DNA of 64,000 bases from NCBI RefSeq assembly GCF_030291135.1, contig NZ_CP127409.1:3100001-3164000 (forward strand), read 5' to 3'. The stretch comes from Rhodanobacter thiooxydans. Its GTDB lineage: Bacteria; Pseudomonadota; Gammaproteobacteria; Xanthomonadales; Rhodanobacteraceae. The position numbers and the translations under genes were made by a program. Below, piece by piece: positions 39,795 to 46,683 of this stretch. The notes below the pieces were generated by a model. The model had not been told where the DNA came from and did no database searches. It worked only from the letters and a program-made list of their open reading frames with translations. Every line of letters starts with the position of its first letter. The first letter of the stretch is position 1.

Positions 39795-40397
39795 ATGAGC
39801 GAGCAGCGCAACCCCAACGACGTCAGCCAGGAACAGGCCGAGGAGGCCGTGCGCACGCTGCTGCGCTGGGCCGGCGAGGACCCTTCGCGCGAAGGCTTGC
39901 TGGACACCCCCAAGCGGGTGGTCAAGGCCTACCGCGACTGGTTCGCCGGCTACGATTCCGACCCGGGCGACTACCTGCGCCGCACCTTCCGGGAGGTGAA
40001 CGGCTACGACGAGATGGTGGTGCTGCGCGACATCGAGTTCGAGAGCCACTGCGAGCACCACATGGCACCGATCATCGGCCGCGCCCACGTCGGCTACCTG
40101 CCGACCAACCGGGTGGTCGGCATCAGCAAGCTGGCGCGCGTGGTGGACGGCTTCGCGCGCCGTTTCCAGGTGCAGGAGAAGCTCACCGCGCAGATCGCCC
40201 AGTGCATCCAGGAGACCCTGCAGCCGGCCGGCGTGGCGGTGGTGATCGACGCCAGCCACGAGTGCATGACCACCCGCGGTGTGCACAAGCGCGGCGTGTC
40301 GATGGTGACCAGCCAGATGCTCGGCACTTTCCGCGACGACGCACGCACCCGCGCCGAGTTCCTGCAGTTCATCGGCATCCACGGCGGCCACCGCTGA
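39795..40397 (+). CDS. folE: GTP cyclohydrolase I
   Basis: FolE converts GTP to 7,8-dihydroneopterin triphosphate, the first step of folate synthesis. The 200-aa protein is complete: [20 protein letters not shown], the zinc-binding [20 protein letters not shown] near 76-95, [20 protein letters not shown], and [20 protein letters not shown] with the third zinc ligand. A gene for an EF-hand protein overlaps its stop codon. Confidence 0.98.
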   Translation: MSEQRNPNDVSQEQAEEAVRTLLRWAGEDPSREGLLDTPKRVVKAYRDWFAGYDSDPGDYLRRTFREVNGYDEMVVLRDIEFESHCEHHMAPIIGRAHVGYLPTNRVVGISKLARVVDGFARRFQVQEKLTAQIAQCIQETLQPAGVAVVIDASHECMTTRGVHKRGVSMVTSQMLGTFRDDARTRAEFLQFIGIHGGHR

Positions 40398-40726
40398 ACG
40401 CGCGGCTGGCTGCCGCGCTGGCGCTGCTGCTGGCGACGGCGGCCGCGTCGGCGCAGGAAACCCGCTCGCAATACCTGCAGTTGTTCGACCGCGACGGGGA
40501 CGGCCGGGTCAGCGAGGCCGAATACGTCGCCTACATGAGCCGCGGCTTCCAGGCGATGGACCGCAACGGCAACGGCATCATCGACAGCGACGAGCTGCCC
40601 GGCGGGCGCGGCCAGCCGATCACGCTGCAGGAGTATCGGGACAACCTGCGCCGCCAGTTCCACAAGCTCGACCGCAATCACGACGGCTACCTCGACGCCC
40701 GCGAACTGACTGCGCCGCCGCAATAG
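40394..40726 (+). CDS. Exported EF-hand protein with an apparent CTG start
   Basis: This is a 110-aa periplasmic or surface protein with three EF-hand calcium sites: [14 protein letters not shown] near 29-42, [14 protein letters not shown] near 52-65 and [14 protein letters not shown] near 92-105. A textbook signal peptide ([20 protein letters not shown], residues 2-21) begins immediately after the CTG at 40394, which overlaps the folE TGA. No ATG, GTG or TTG occurs in frame between there and the mature domain, and upstream codons in frame read as folE in another phase. A CTG start is therefore the simplest reading. Confidence 0.75.
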   Translation: MNARLAAALALLLATAAASAQETRSQYLQLFDRDGDGRVSEAEYVAYMSRGFQAMDRNGNGIIDSDELPGGRGQPITLQEYRDNLRRQFHKLDRNHDGYLDARELTAPPQ

Positions 40727-40728
40727 CG

Positions 40729-40767
40729 CTCCCTCCCCTGCGACGCAGGGGAGGGCCGGGGCGGGGT
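40729..40767. repeat. REP-like palindrome, CCCTCCCCTGC family, copy 2
   Basis: The arms CCCTCCCCTGC (40731-40741) and GCAGGGGAGGG (40745-40755) surround GAC, followed by CCGGGGCGGGGT. The unit nearly matches 35623-35661. It fills the 57-bp gap between the convergent EF-hand and permease genes. Confidence 0.8.
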
Positions 40768-40783
40768 TGCTCTTGGCTTCTTG

Positions 40784-41980
40784 TCAGGCCGAGATCGCCA
40801 GTTTCTCCGAGCGGTACAGCTGCACCGTCGCCAGCATCGCGAGCAACGCTGCCGCAAGGCTGCCGGCCAGGCACAGGACGAGCTGCACCGCGCTGACACC
40901 GTCGCCGCGCAGCAGCTGCATGATGCCGAGGTTCTGGCCCAGCAGCGGCACCGCGTACATCCACGCCTGCGCCTTGATCGGCATGAACGACAGCAGCAGG
41001 CTGGGAATGATCGGCACCAGCATCAGCAGCGAGATGTAGGTCTGCGCCTCGCGATAGCTCTTGGCGAACGCCGCCACCATCGACTGCAGCGCGGCCAGCA
41101 GCAGCACCAGCGGCAGCATCAGCAGCAGCACGTAGGTCGCGAAGTGCAGGCCGAGATCCAGCTCCATGCCGATCTTGCCGGCGGGAATGAACTGCCCCAC
41201 CACGGCGAACGCCAGCAGGGTGATCAGCAGGCTGGCGGTGGAGAACGCGCAGATCGCCGCCAGCTTGCCGCACAGGATCTTCCAGCGCGCCACCGGGTTG
41301 GCGAACAGCGGCTCCAGCGATTGCCGCTCGCGCTCGCCGGCGGTGAGGTCGATCGCCAGGTACATGCCGCCCATGAAGATGGTGATGACGAAGAAGTACG
41401 GCAGCATCGCGAACATCAGCACCGCGCGCGACTGTGGCGTGGCCTGGTCGCGCCGGGCCACCTGCAGCGGCCACGCCGTGCCCGGCGACATGCCGCGCGC
41501 GACCAGCCGCATCGCGCCCTGCTGCCGCGCATAGCCTTCGACCAGTTTGGTCACCCGCTCCACCGAGGTATTGGCGTCGCGCTGCGAGGAGTCGTAGAAC
41601 AGCTCGACCTGCACCGGCTCGCCCTTGCGCCAGGCCTTGCCGTAACCGGCGGCGATGCGCAGCACCACGTCGGCGTCCTGCTGGCGCACGGCCTGCGCGG
41701 GGTCGGCCACCGGCGCACCCGGCACCACGCCGCCGGCCTTCAGCGCGTCGAGCAGGTTCGGCGCGTACTCGGCGCCGATCACCGGTACCGGCAGCGGCTT
41801 CTCGGCCTTGTCCAGTTCGCGGTTGAGGGTGAAGTTGATCAGCATCACAAACAGCAGTGGCCCCAGCAGCGGGCCGGTGAGGAACGCGCTCATCAGGGTG
41901 CGGCGATCGCGCAGGTTCTCCTTCACCTCTTTCAGGAACACGGTGAGGAAGGCGCGGGTTTTCGGGGTTGCCTTGTTCAT
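40784..41980 (-). CDS. NatB-like ABC-2 transporter permease
   Basis: This is a 398-aa inner-membrane permease. A first helix (about 24-44) precedes a large extracytoplasmic domain (about 45-185), then five C-terminal helices. The blocks DLTAGERERQSLEPLFANP near 226-244 and AFAKSYREAQTYISLLML are typical of the NatB (COG1668) branch, which exports sodium or peptides in characterised cases. The ATG complementary to 41978-41980 overlaps the ATPase stop by four bases. It is the last gene of the six-gene operon starting at 45544. Confidence 0.88.
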   Translation of the reverse strand: MNKATPKTRAFLTVFLKEVKENLRDRRTLMSAFLTGPLLGPLLFVMLINFTLNRELDKAEKPLPVPVIGAEYAPNLLDALKAGGVVPGAPVADPAQAVRQQDADVVLRIAAGYGKAWRKGEPVQVELFYDSSQRDANTSVERVTKLVEGYARQQGAMRLVARGMSPGTAWPLQVARRDQATPQSRAVLMFAMLPYFFVITIFMGGMYLAIDLTAGERERQSLEPLFANPVARWKILCGKLAAICAFSTASLLITLLAFAVVGQFIPAGKIGMELDLGLHFATYVLLLMLPLVLLLAALQSMVAAFAKSYREAQTYISLLMLVPIIPSLLLSFMPIKAQAWMYAVPLLGQNLGIMQLLRGDGVSAVQLVLCLAGSLAAALLAMLATVQLYRSEKLAISA

Positions 41981-42711
41981 GCCGCCAGTCCCTCTTCGCT
42001 GCCGATGATCTTCACGAAGGCGTCTTCCAGGTTGGATTCGCCGGTCTGCGCGCGCAGTGCGTCCGGTGATTCGTCGGCCACCACGCGGCCGTGCGCGATC
42101 ACCACGATGCGGTCGCACAGCGCGGCGACCTCCTGCATGATGTGGCTGGAAAACAGCACGCAGCGGCCCTCGTCCTTCAGCCGCCGCATGAACTGGCGCA
42201 GCGCGCGGGTGGCCATCACGTCGAGGCCGTTGGTCGGCTCGTCGAGGATCACGTTGCGCGGGTCGTGCACCAGCGCGCGGGCGATCGCCGTCTTCACCCG
42301 CTGGCCCTGCGAGAAACCCTCGGTGCGCCGGTCGGCGATGTCGTCCATCTCCAGCGCCTTCACCAGCGCCTCGCGCCGGCTCGCCAGCAGCTCCTCCGGC
42401 AGGCCGTGCAGGCGCCCGAAGTAGTCGATGTTCTCGCGCGCGGTCAGCCGCTTGTACAGGCCGCGCGCATCCGGCAGCACGCCGAGCCGGCGGCGCACGC
42501 CGAGCGGGTCGACCGCCGCATCGATGCCGTCGACCAGTACCTGGCCACGGTCCGGCGTCATCAGCGTGTACAGCATGCGCAAGGTGGTCGTCTTGCCGGC
42601 GCCGTTGGGGCCGAGCAGGCCGGTGATCTCGCCGTCACGGGCACTGAAGCTGACGCCGTCGACGGCCTTCACCGTGCCGAACGCCTTGTGTAGATCCCTT
42701 ACCTCGATCAT
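41977..42711 (-). CDS. NatA-like ABC transporter ATP-binding protein
   Basis: This 244-aa ATPase powers the adjacent permease. It starts MIEVRDLHKAFGTVKAVDGV and has Walker A GLLGPNGAGKTTTLRML, the signature SQGQRVKTAIARALVHDP, Walker B NVILDEPTNGLDVMA and the His loop LFSSHIMQEVAALCD. The upstream frame is open but without homology; the ATG complementary to 42709-42711 is standard. It lies 11 bp after the hydrolase gene and overlaps the permease gene. Confidence 0.92.
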   Translation of the reverse strand: MIEVRDLHKAFGTVKAVDGVSFSARDGEITGLLGPNGAGKTTTLRMLYTLMTPDRGQVLVDGIDAAVDPLGVRRRLGVLPDARGLYKRLTARENIDYFGRLHGLPEELLASRREALVKALEMDDIADRRTEGFSQGQRVKTAIARALVHDPRNVILDEPTNGLDVMATRALRQFMRRLKDEGRCVLFSSHIMQEVAALCDRIVVIAHGRVVADESPDALRAQTGESNLEDAFVKIIGSEEGLAA

Positions 42712-42722
42712 GGCGCGGCTCC

Positions 42723-44300
42723 TTAAGGGGTTGAACCATTGAAGTCGATGAAGATCGGCGTGGGCTGCAGCCGGTCCAGGCAGCTCGCGTCCAGCGTCTT
42801 TGGGTCGAGTTTCTCGACGAAGTGCTCGATCAGTTGCGGCGTGCAACCAGTGGCCATCACGCTGTGCGCCTGGCCCTTGAGCACCAGCACGCGCGCGTTC
42901 GGCAGGCCTTTGGCCACCTCGTCGGCATAGCGCGGCGGGGTTACCGGATCGTACTGGCCGGCCAGCAGCAGCACCGGCTTGTCGCTCTTCAGCGGCTGAT
43001 GGAAGTCGGCCGGGCGCACGCCCTTCGGCCACACCGAGCAGACCGCCTTCAGCGCGTCGACCATGCGCGTGCCGAGGATCGTCTGCGCGTCCTGCGGGCG
43101 CGCCGTGAGCAGGTCGGCGTCCTCGCTGCAGATCACCGAGTACTGCATGCCGCTGCCCATCAACTCGGACAATTCGCCGGACAGCAGCTTGGCCTGGCCC
43201 AGCAGCGGGCCGACGTCGCCACGGGCGGCCGCGTCGATCGACAGCGGCAGCAAGGCGGCGGTGGCCGGTGTGTAGGCGAACATGCGCACCACGCTGGCCA
43301 GCGAGTCCTCGTCCAGCATCCGCTTCACGGTCTGGTAGCTCTGCGGATCGCGGAAGCTGACCTGGTGCGGGTTCGCGCGCAGCGCGTCGCGCAGCTGGTA
43401 CAGGGTCTGGTCCGGATCGCCGAACTGCTTTTTGCAAGCCGGTTCGGCGGTGCAGCGGGCGAACTGCGCCTTCAGCGCATCGTCCAGGTTGCGCGCGAAA
43501 TCCTCGCCCAGCGCCAGCGAGTTCGGCACCACGCTGTCCAGCACCACGCTACGCACCGCCTGCGGGAAGCGCATCAGGTATTGCTGCGCCATCCGCGTGC
43601 CGTACGACACGCCGACCAGGTCAAGCGGCGGCGCGCCGAGCGCCTTGCGCACGTCTTCCAGATCCTGCGCCGTGATCGTGGTGGTGTAGTAGCGCGGGTC
43701 GGCGTGGCCGGCCAGCTGCTTCAGGCAGGTGGCCGCCGCCGCCCGCAGCTTGTCGGCGTCGAACGTGCTGTCGTCTCCCGGCGTGGCGACCGCGGAGGAT
43801 GCCTTGCAGTCGAGCGCATTCGAACCACCGGTGCCGCGCTGGTCCAGCAGCAGCACGTGGCGATGCGCCAGCAGCGGTTGCAGCACCGACGCCACCAGGC
43901 CCGCCGAGTCGGTCGCCGCCTGGCCGGGACCGCCGGCGAGGAAGGCCAGCATGTCGGGACTTGCCACCTGCGCCCGCGAGCGCAGCACCGCCAGCTTCAG
44001 CCTGATCGTGCGGCTGTGCGGATCGGCGCGGTTTTCCGGCACCGGGAACTCGGTGCACCACGCCGCCGTGCTGAGCCCGCTGTTCGGCTGCGCCAGTTCG
44101 CAGGCGGACAAGGTGACGGCGCCGAGCTTCCAGGTCGCCGGTTTGGCCGGCGCCACTTTCGCGGCAGGCGCCGGCGAGGCGGCGGCCGCGGGCGGCAGGT
44201 CCTTGTCCTGCCCGCGGCGATGGCCGCCATGGCTGGCGGCGAAGATCGCCACCGCGATGGCGACCACTACCCCCATGCGTGCTCTGGACTTCTTGTTCAC
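42723..44300 (-). CDS. Exported TAP-type alpha/beta hydrolase (tripeptidyl aminopeptidase family)
   Basis: This 525-aa protein has an N-terminal signal or anchor (residues 9-22) and an Ala/Pro linker (36-55), so it acts outside the cytoplasm. The hydrolase fold has the oxyanion segment AFLAGGPGQA near 119-128, LLLDQRGTGGSNALDC near 150-165, the nucleophile in GVSYGTR (Ser232) and a C-terminal TAP-like domain with VLLLAGQYDPVTPP and the His in KGQAHSVMA. Known relatives are proline-type aminopeptidases; the substrate here is unknown. The GTG start at 44300 overlaps the XRE stop by four bases. Confidence 0.87.
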   Translation of the reverse strand: MNKKSRARMGVVVAIAVAIFAASHGGHRRGQDKDLPPAAAASPAPAAKVAPAKPATWKLGAVTLSACELAQPNSGLSTAAWCTEFPVPENRADPHSRTIRLKLAVLRSRAQVASPDMLAFLAGGPGQAATDSAGLVASVLQPLLAHRHVLLLDQRGTGGSNALDCKASSAVATPGDDSTFDADKLRAAAATCLKQLAGHADPRYYTTTITAQDLEDVRKALGAPPLDLVGVSYGTRMAQQYLMRFPQAVRSVVLDSVVPNSLALGEDFARNLDDALKAQFARCTAEPACKKQFGDPDQTLYQLRDALRANPHQVSFRDPQSYQTVKRMLDEDSLASVVRMFAYTPATAALLPLSIDAAARGDVGPLLGQAKLLSGELSELMGSGMQYSVICSEDADLLTARPQDAQTILGTRMVDALKAVCSVWPKGVRPADFHQPLKSDKPVLLLAGQYDPVTPPRYADEVAKGLPNARVLVLKGQAHSVMATGCTPQLIEHFVEKLDPKTLDASCLDRLQPTPIFIDFNGSTP

Positions 44301-44497
44301 GTGCTGCTCCCCGGGTCGAAAATCGATTCAATGGGACGGCCAAACAGTTTCGCGAGCTTGAACGCCAGCGGCAGGCTCGGATCGTACTTGCCGGTCTCGA
44401 TCGCATTGACGGTCTGCCGCGATACGTCCAGCCGCTCGGCCAGGTCCGCCTGTGACCAGCCGTGCTCGCCGCGCAATTCGCGTACGTGGTTATGCAT
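44297..44497 (-). CDS. Minimal XRE-family transcriptional regulator
   Basis: This 66-aa protein is essentially one Cro/CI helix-turn-helix domain: MHNHVRELRGEHGWSQADLA, then DVSRQTVNAIETGKYDPSLP as recognition helix and turn, ending FGRPIESIFDPGSST. Such short regulators commonly repress their own operons. It overlaps the membrane protein gene upstream (8 bp) and the hydrolase gene downstream (4 bp). The paired palindromes at 45610 and 45657 are its most likely operators. Confidence 0.9.
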   Translation of the reverse strand: MHNHVRELRGEHGWSQADLAERLDVSRQTVNAIETGKYDPSLPLAFKLAKLFGRPIESIFDPGSST

Positions 44498-44894
44498 GAC
44501 GGCGATAACGCCAGACGACCACCAGCTTGGCGAGACCGAACGTCGCGAACAGGCACGGCATCACCCAGATCGCCACCGCTCCGCCGCGCACCTGCCAGCC
44601 CACATCCGCCAGCAGCAGCAGGCCGAAGCTGAAGAAGCCGAAACCGGTCGCCATGGCGGCTATCGCAAACGATTCCAGGTCGATGCGCCGCTCCAGTTCG
44701 TCCTGATCGCGCAGCACCCGCACCATCGCGCGGATCGCCAGCACGATCGGCAGCAGCGGCAGCAATGCCAGCCCCACCCGCCATGGCAGGCTGGCAAGCT
44801 TCGGCAGCAGCAGCCCCGACAGCACGATCAGCACCACATAGGCCAGCATGGCCGGGAGGAATTCACGCAGGTAGCGCTTATGGACGGCGCGCAT
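44490..44894 (-). CDS. Four-helix membrane protein with DELERR motif (paralogue of 44927 gene)
   Basis: This is a 134-aa inner-membrane protein of unrecognised family. Helices lie near residues 12-30, 38-56, 74-96 and 105-125. Between helices 2 and 3 a charged loop reads RVLRDQDELERRIDLES. The neighbouring gene product at 44927 aligns with it along its length, with KRYLREFLPAMLAYV versus ERRYQRRVALAMVLYV, LALLPLLP versus LALLPTLP, and DELERR versus DELEQR. The ATG has GGAG six bases upstream. Its role is likely linked to the ABC exporter or regulator it is translated with. Confidence 0.72.
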   Translation of the reverse strand: MRAVHKRYLREFLPAMLAYVVLIVLSGLLLPKLASLPWRVGLALLPLLPIVLAIRAMVRVLRDQDELERRIDLESFAIAAMATGFGFFSFGLLLLADVGWQVRGGAVAIWVMPCLFATFGLAKLVVVWRYRRHA

Positions 44895-44926
44895 CGGAGG
44901 CTCCGGTGATGGTGATGGACAGCGAC

Positions 44927-45544
44927 TCAGGCGTCATCGGATGGCACGGCCGAGGAGCGGCGGCGCCAGCGCAGGACACCCAGCACCAGCACGAACAACA
45001 CCGCCGCGGCCGCCATGCCCATGAACAGTCCGACATCGAAGGCATCGTGGCGACGGAAGGCGAACCACCCCACCACGGCGATCAACCCGGCGACCAACAG
45101 CAGGCGCCAGCGCAGCGGCATGCCGGCGTCAGCGCCGGCGCAGGTCAGCTCACTACCGTAATGGCGCGCCACCCACCACCGCGCCGCCTGATAACCGATC
45201 AGCAGCACCGGAAACACCCAGATCAGGATCGAGCCATCCAGCACCACGACTCCCGCTGCCGCCAGGAAGCCGCCGACCAGACTGGCCACGCCGACGAGCG
45301 CGGTGGATGCACCCAGTGCGACGAGATGCGTGCGCTGCTCCAGCTCGTCGGCATGCCACACCCGCTGCGCCATCTGCCAGATCACGTAAAGCACTGGCAG
45401 CGTGGGCAGCAGCGCCAGCACCACCTTAAGCGGCACACTGGCCGTGCCGCGCACCAGCGGCCACGCCATTAGCAGCACGGCGACATACAGCACCATCGCC
45501 AGCGCCACCCGGCGCTGGTAACGCCTTTCCGTAAAACGTGGCAT
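44927..45544 (-). CDS. Six-helix membrane protein with DELEQR motif (first gene of operon)
   Basis: This 205-aa inner-membrane protein of unrecognised family starts MPRFTERRYQRRVALAMVLY. Its first four helices (about 14-135) are paralogous to the 134-aa protein encoded next, including the loop RVWHADELEQRTHLVALG. Two more helices and an Arg-rich C-terminus (LRWRRRSSAVPSDDA) are extra. The ATG complementary to 45542-45544 has AGGAGGGG upstream; open frame extends to 45628 into the operator. It is the promoter-proximal gene of the six-gene operon. Confidence 0.72.
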   Translation of the reverse strand: MPRFTERRYQRRVALAMVLYVAVLLMAWPLVRGTASVPLKVVLALLPTLPVLYVIWQMAQRVWHADELEQRTHLVALGASTALVGVASLVGGFLAAAGVVVLDGSILIWVFPVLLIGYQAARWWVARHYGSELTCAGADAGMPLRWRLLLVAGLIAVVGWFAFRRHDAFDVGLFMGMAAAAVLFVLVLGVLRWRRRSSAVPSDDA

Positions 45545-45609
45545 CTCCCATCCCCTCCTGCGTTTCGCCTGGCGGCCGGCGCCGTACACGCGTGGCACCC
45601 CGCTGGCCA

Positions 45610-45627
45610 TGTCAAGCGACCTTGACA
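45610..45627. promoter_or_regulatory. Operator candidate 1: TGTCAAG-N4-CTTGACA
   Basis: A perfect 18-bp palindrome with seven-base arms and a CGAC centre. It begins six bases downstream of the -10 box on the minus strand, so it covers the likely transcription start of the membrane protein/XRE/ABC operon. Confidence 0.65.
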
Positions 45628-45632
45628 AGCAC

Positions 45633-45662
45633 AGGATAGGCAGGCTGCCTCGCTCGTGTCAA
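45633..45662 (-). promoter_or_regulatory. Sigma70-type promoter of the membrane protein/XRE/hydrolase/ABC operon
   Basis: On the minus strand a consensus TTGACA (complement of 45657-45662) and TATCCT (complement of 45633-45638) are 18 bp apart. The -35 box lies inside operator 2 and the start site inside operator 1. Confidence 0.65.
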
Positions 45663-45674
45663 GGTCACTTTACA
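45657..45674. promoter_or_regulatory. Operator candidate 2: TGTCAAG-N4-CTTTACA
   Basis: This second copy of the 18-bp palindrome (one mismatch) has a GTCA centre and lies 47 bp from the first. It overlaps the -35 box of the minus-strand promoter. Confidence 0.6.
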
Positions 45675-45775
45675 AAAGGGCTTTCAGATCCCCAACCCAT
45701 GATCGCCACGCATGAAGATGGCATGATGACGGTGTGAGGGATAAGTGACATAGTTCGCAGTTTGAAGTGCCAATT

Positions 45776-45797
45776 TTTGTCAGGGGAAACTGACAAA
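45776..45797. promoter_or_regulatory. Inverted repeat upstream of the sigma54 promoter (possible enhancer site)
   Basis: TTTGTCAG (45776-45783) and CTGACAAA (45790-45797) form a perfect 8-bp inverted repeat with a six-base spacer. Its centre is about 120 bp upstream of the predicted fimbrial transcript start, the usual distance for a sigma54 activator site. The protein that binds it is unknown. Confidence 0.5.
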
Positions 45798-45882
45798 TCA
45801 TGCGAAAAGCGTTGCCCTTCTTCAACTCTGCCAGTCCCACGACCGGCCTGACAGCTTTGAGTAACCGTTTACGTGCAAATTC

Positions 45883-45898
45883 TGGCACGCCGCTTGCT
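45883..45898 (+). promoter_or_regulatory. Sigma54 (RpoN) -24/-12 promoter of the fimbrial operon
   Basis: TGGCACG-CCGC-TTGCT agrees with the sigma54 consensus (TGGCACG-N4-TTGCA/T) at all conserved positions, with the GG and GC doublets ten bases apart. Transcription would start near 45909, leaving a leader of about 154 nt before the major pilin gene. Such a promoter needs an AAA+ activator protein. Confidence 0.85.
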
Positions 45899-46062
45899 TT
45901 AAGCGGTCAGCCGCCTCAGAAGCCACGGCAGGCATTCGATGTCCGGGGGGACTCCCGAAACTGCAACAGACGCCGGTCGGATCTCCGGCCAGCCAGTCCG
46001 ACGCTACCCGCTGCTGCCATGCAAAACCATCACTCGTACGCACCTACAGGAATGATCGACCC

Positions 46063-46593
46063 ATGAACAAGACCCTGCTTTGCACCGCCCTGGTTGCCGT
46101 CACCGCCGCCCTTGCTCCGACTGCCCAGGCCGCCAGCAGCGGCACCATCAGTTTCACCGGCACGGTGCTCGCCGATACCTGCGTCATCAAGATCAACAAC
46201 AGCGCGAGCAACGTCGTCGCCCTGCCGACCGTCATGGCGGCGGCATTCGGTTCGGCAGCGGGCAACGTGGCCGGCTCCACCAACTTCACCGTTGACCTGA
46301 GCAACTGCGACACGAATACCGCGAGCGCCAACATGGCGTTCACCGCCGGCACCAGCATCGACAGCACCACCGGCAACCTGAAGAACGCCACCACCGGCGG
46401 CTCGAACGTGGAGATCGAGCTGTTGAACGGCAGCGCTGCGATCAATACGTCGACCCAGGCCAATGCCCCGGTCATCACCGTCACCGGCGGCGCGGGTTCC
46501 GCTTCGCTCACGGCGCAGTACATCTCGACTGCCACGGCAACCACGGCTGGCCTGGTCACCTCGTCGGTCGGTTTCACGATGACCTATATGTAA
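46063..46593 (+). CDS. Type 1-like fimbrial major subunit (pilin)
   Basis: This is a 176-aa secreted pilin of the chaperone-usher pathway. The signal peptide (residues 1-23, ending TAQA) is followed by SSGTISFTGTVLADTC with Cys40; the partner Cys is in VDLSNCDTN near 86. The N-terminal donor-strand region and the C-terminal SVGFTMTYM with the penultimate Tyr are typical. It is first in a four-gene fimbrial operon and likely the most abundant product. The ribosome site AGGA is 11 bases from the ATG; a four-codon ATG-to-TGA frame (46052-46066) overlaps the start. Confidence 0.92.
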   Translation: MNKTLLCTALVAVTAALAPTAQAASSGTISFTGTVLADTCVIKINNSASNVVALPTVMAAAFGSAAGNVAGSTNFTVDLSNCDTNTASANMAFTAGTSIDSTTGNLKNATTGGSNVEIELLNGSAAINTSTQANAPVITVTGGAGSASLTAQYISTATATTAGLVTSSVGFTMTYM

Positions 46594-46683
46594 GCAGGCA
46601 CCGACGCGCTGCAGCCAGGGCGACGTGGCTGCAGCGGTCTTGCTGCCGTCGCCGCGATGTCTTCGATTTTCACGGATACCCTG

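Noticed and set aside
45909..46062. Possible cyclic di-GMP riboswitch in the fimbrial leader (AGCCACGGCAGGC-like stretch)
   Set aside because: The conserved CACGCACAGGGCAAACC and GGGACGCAAAGCC blocks cannot be placed and no P1 stem pairs convincingly. A covariance model search would be decisive.
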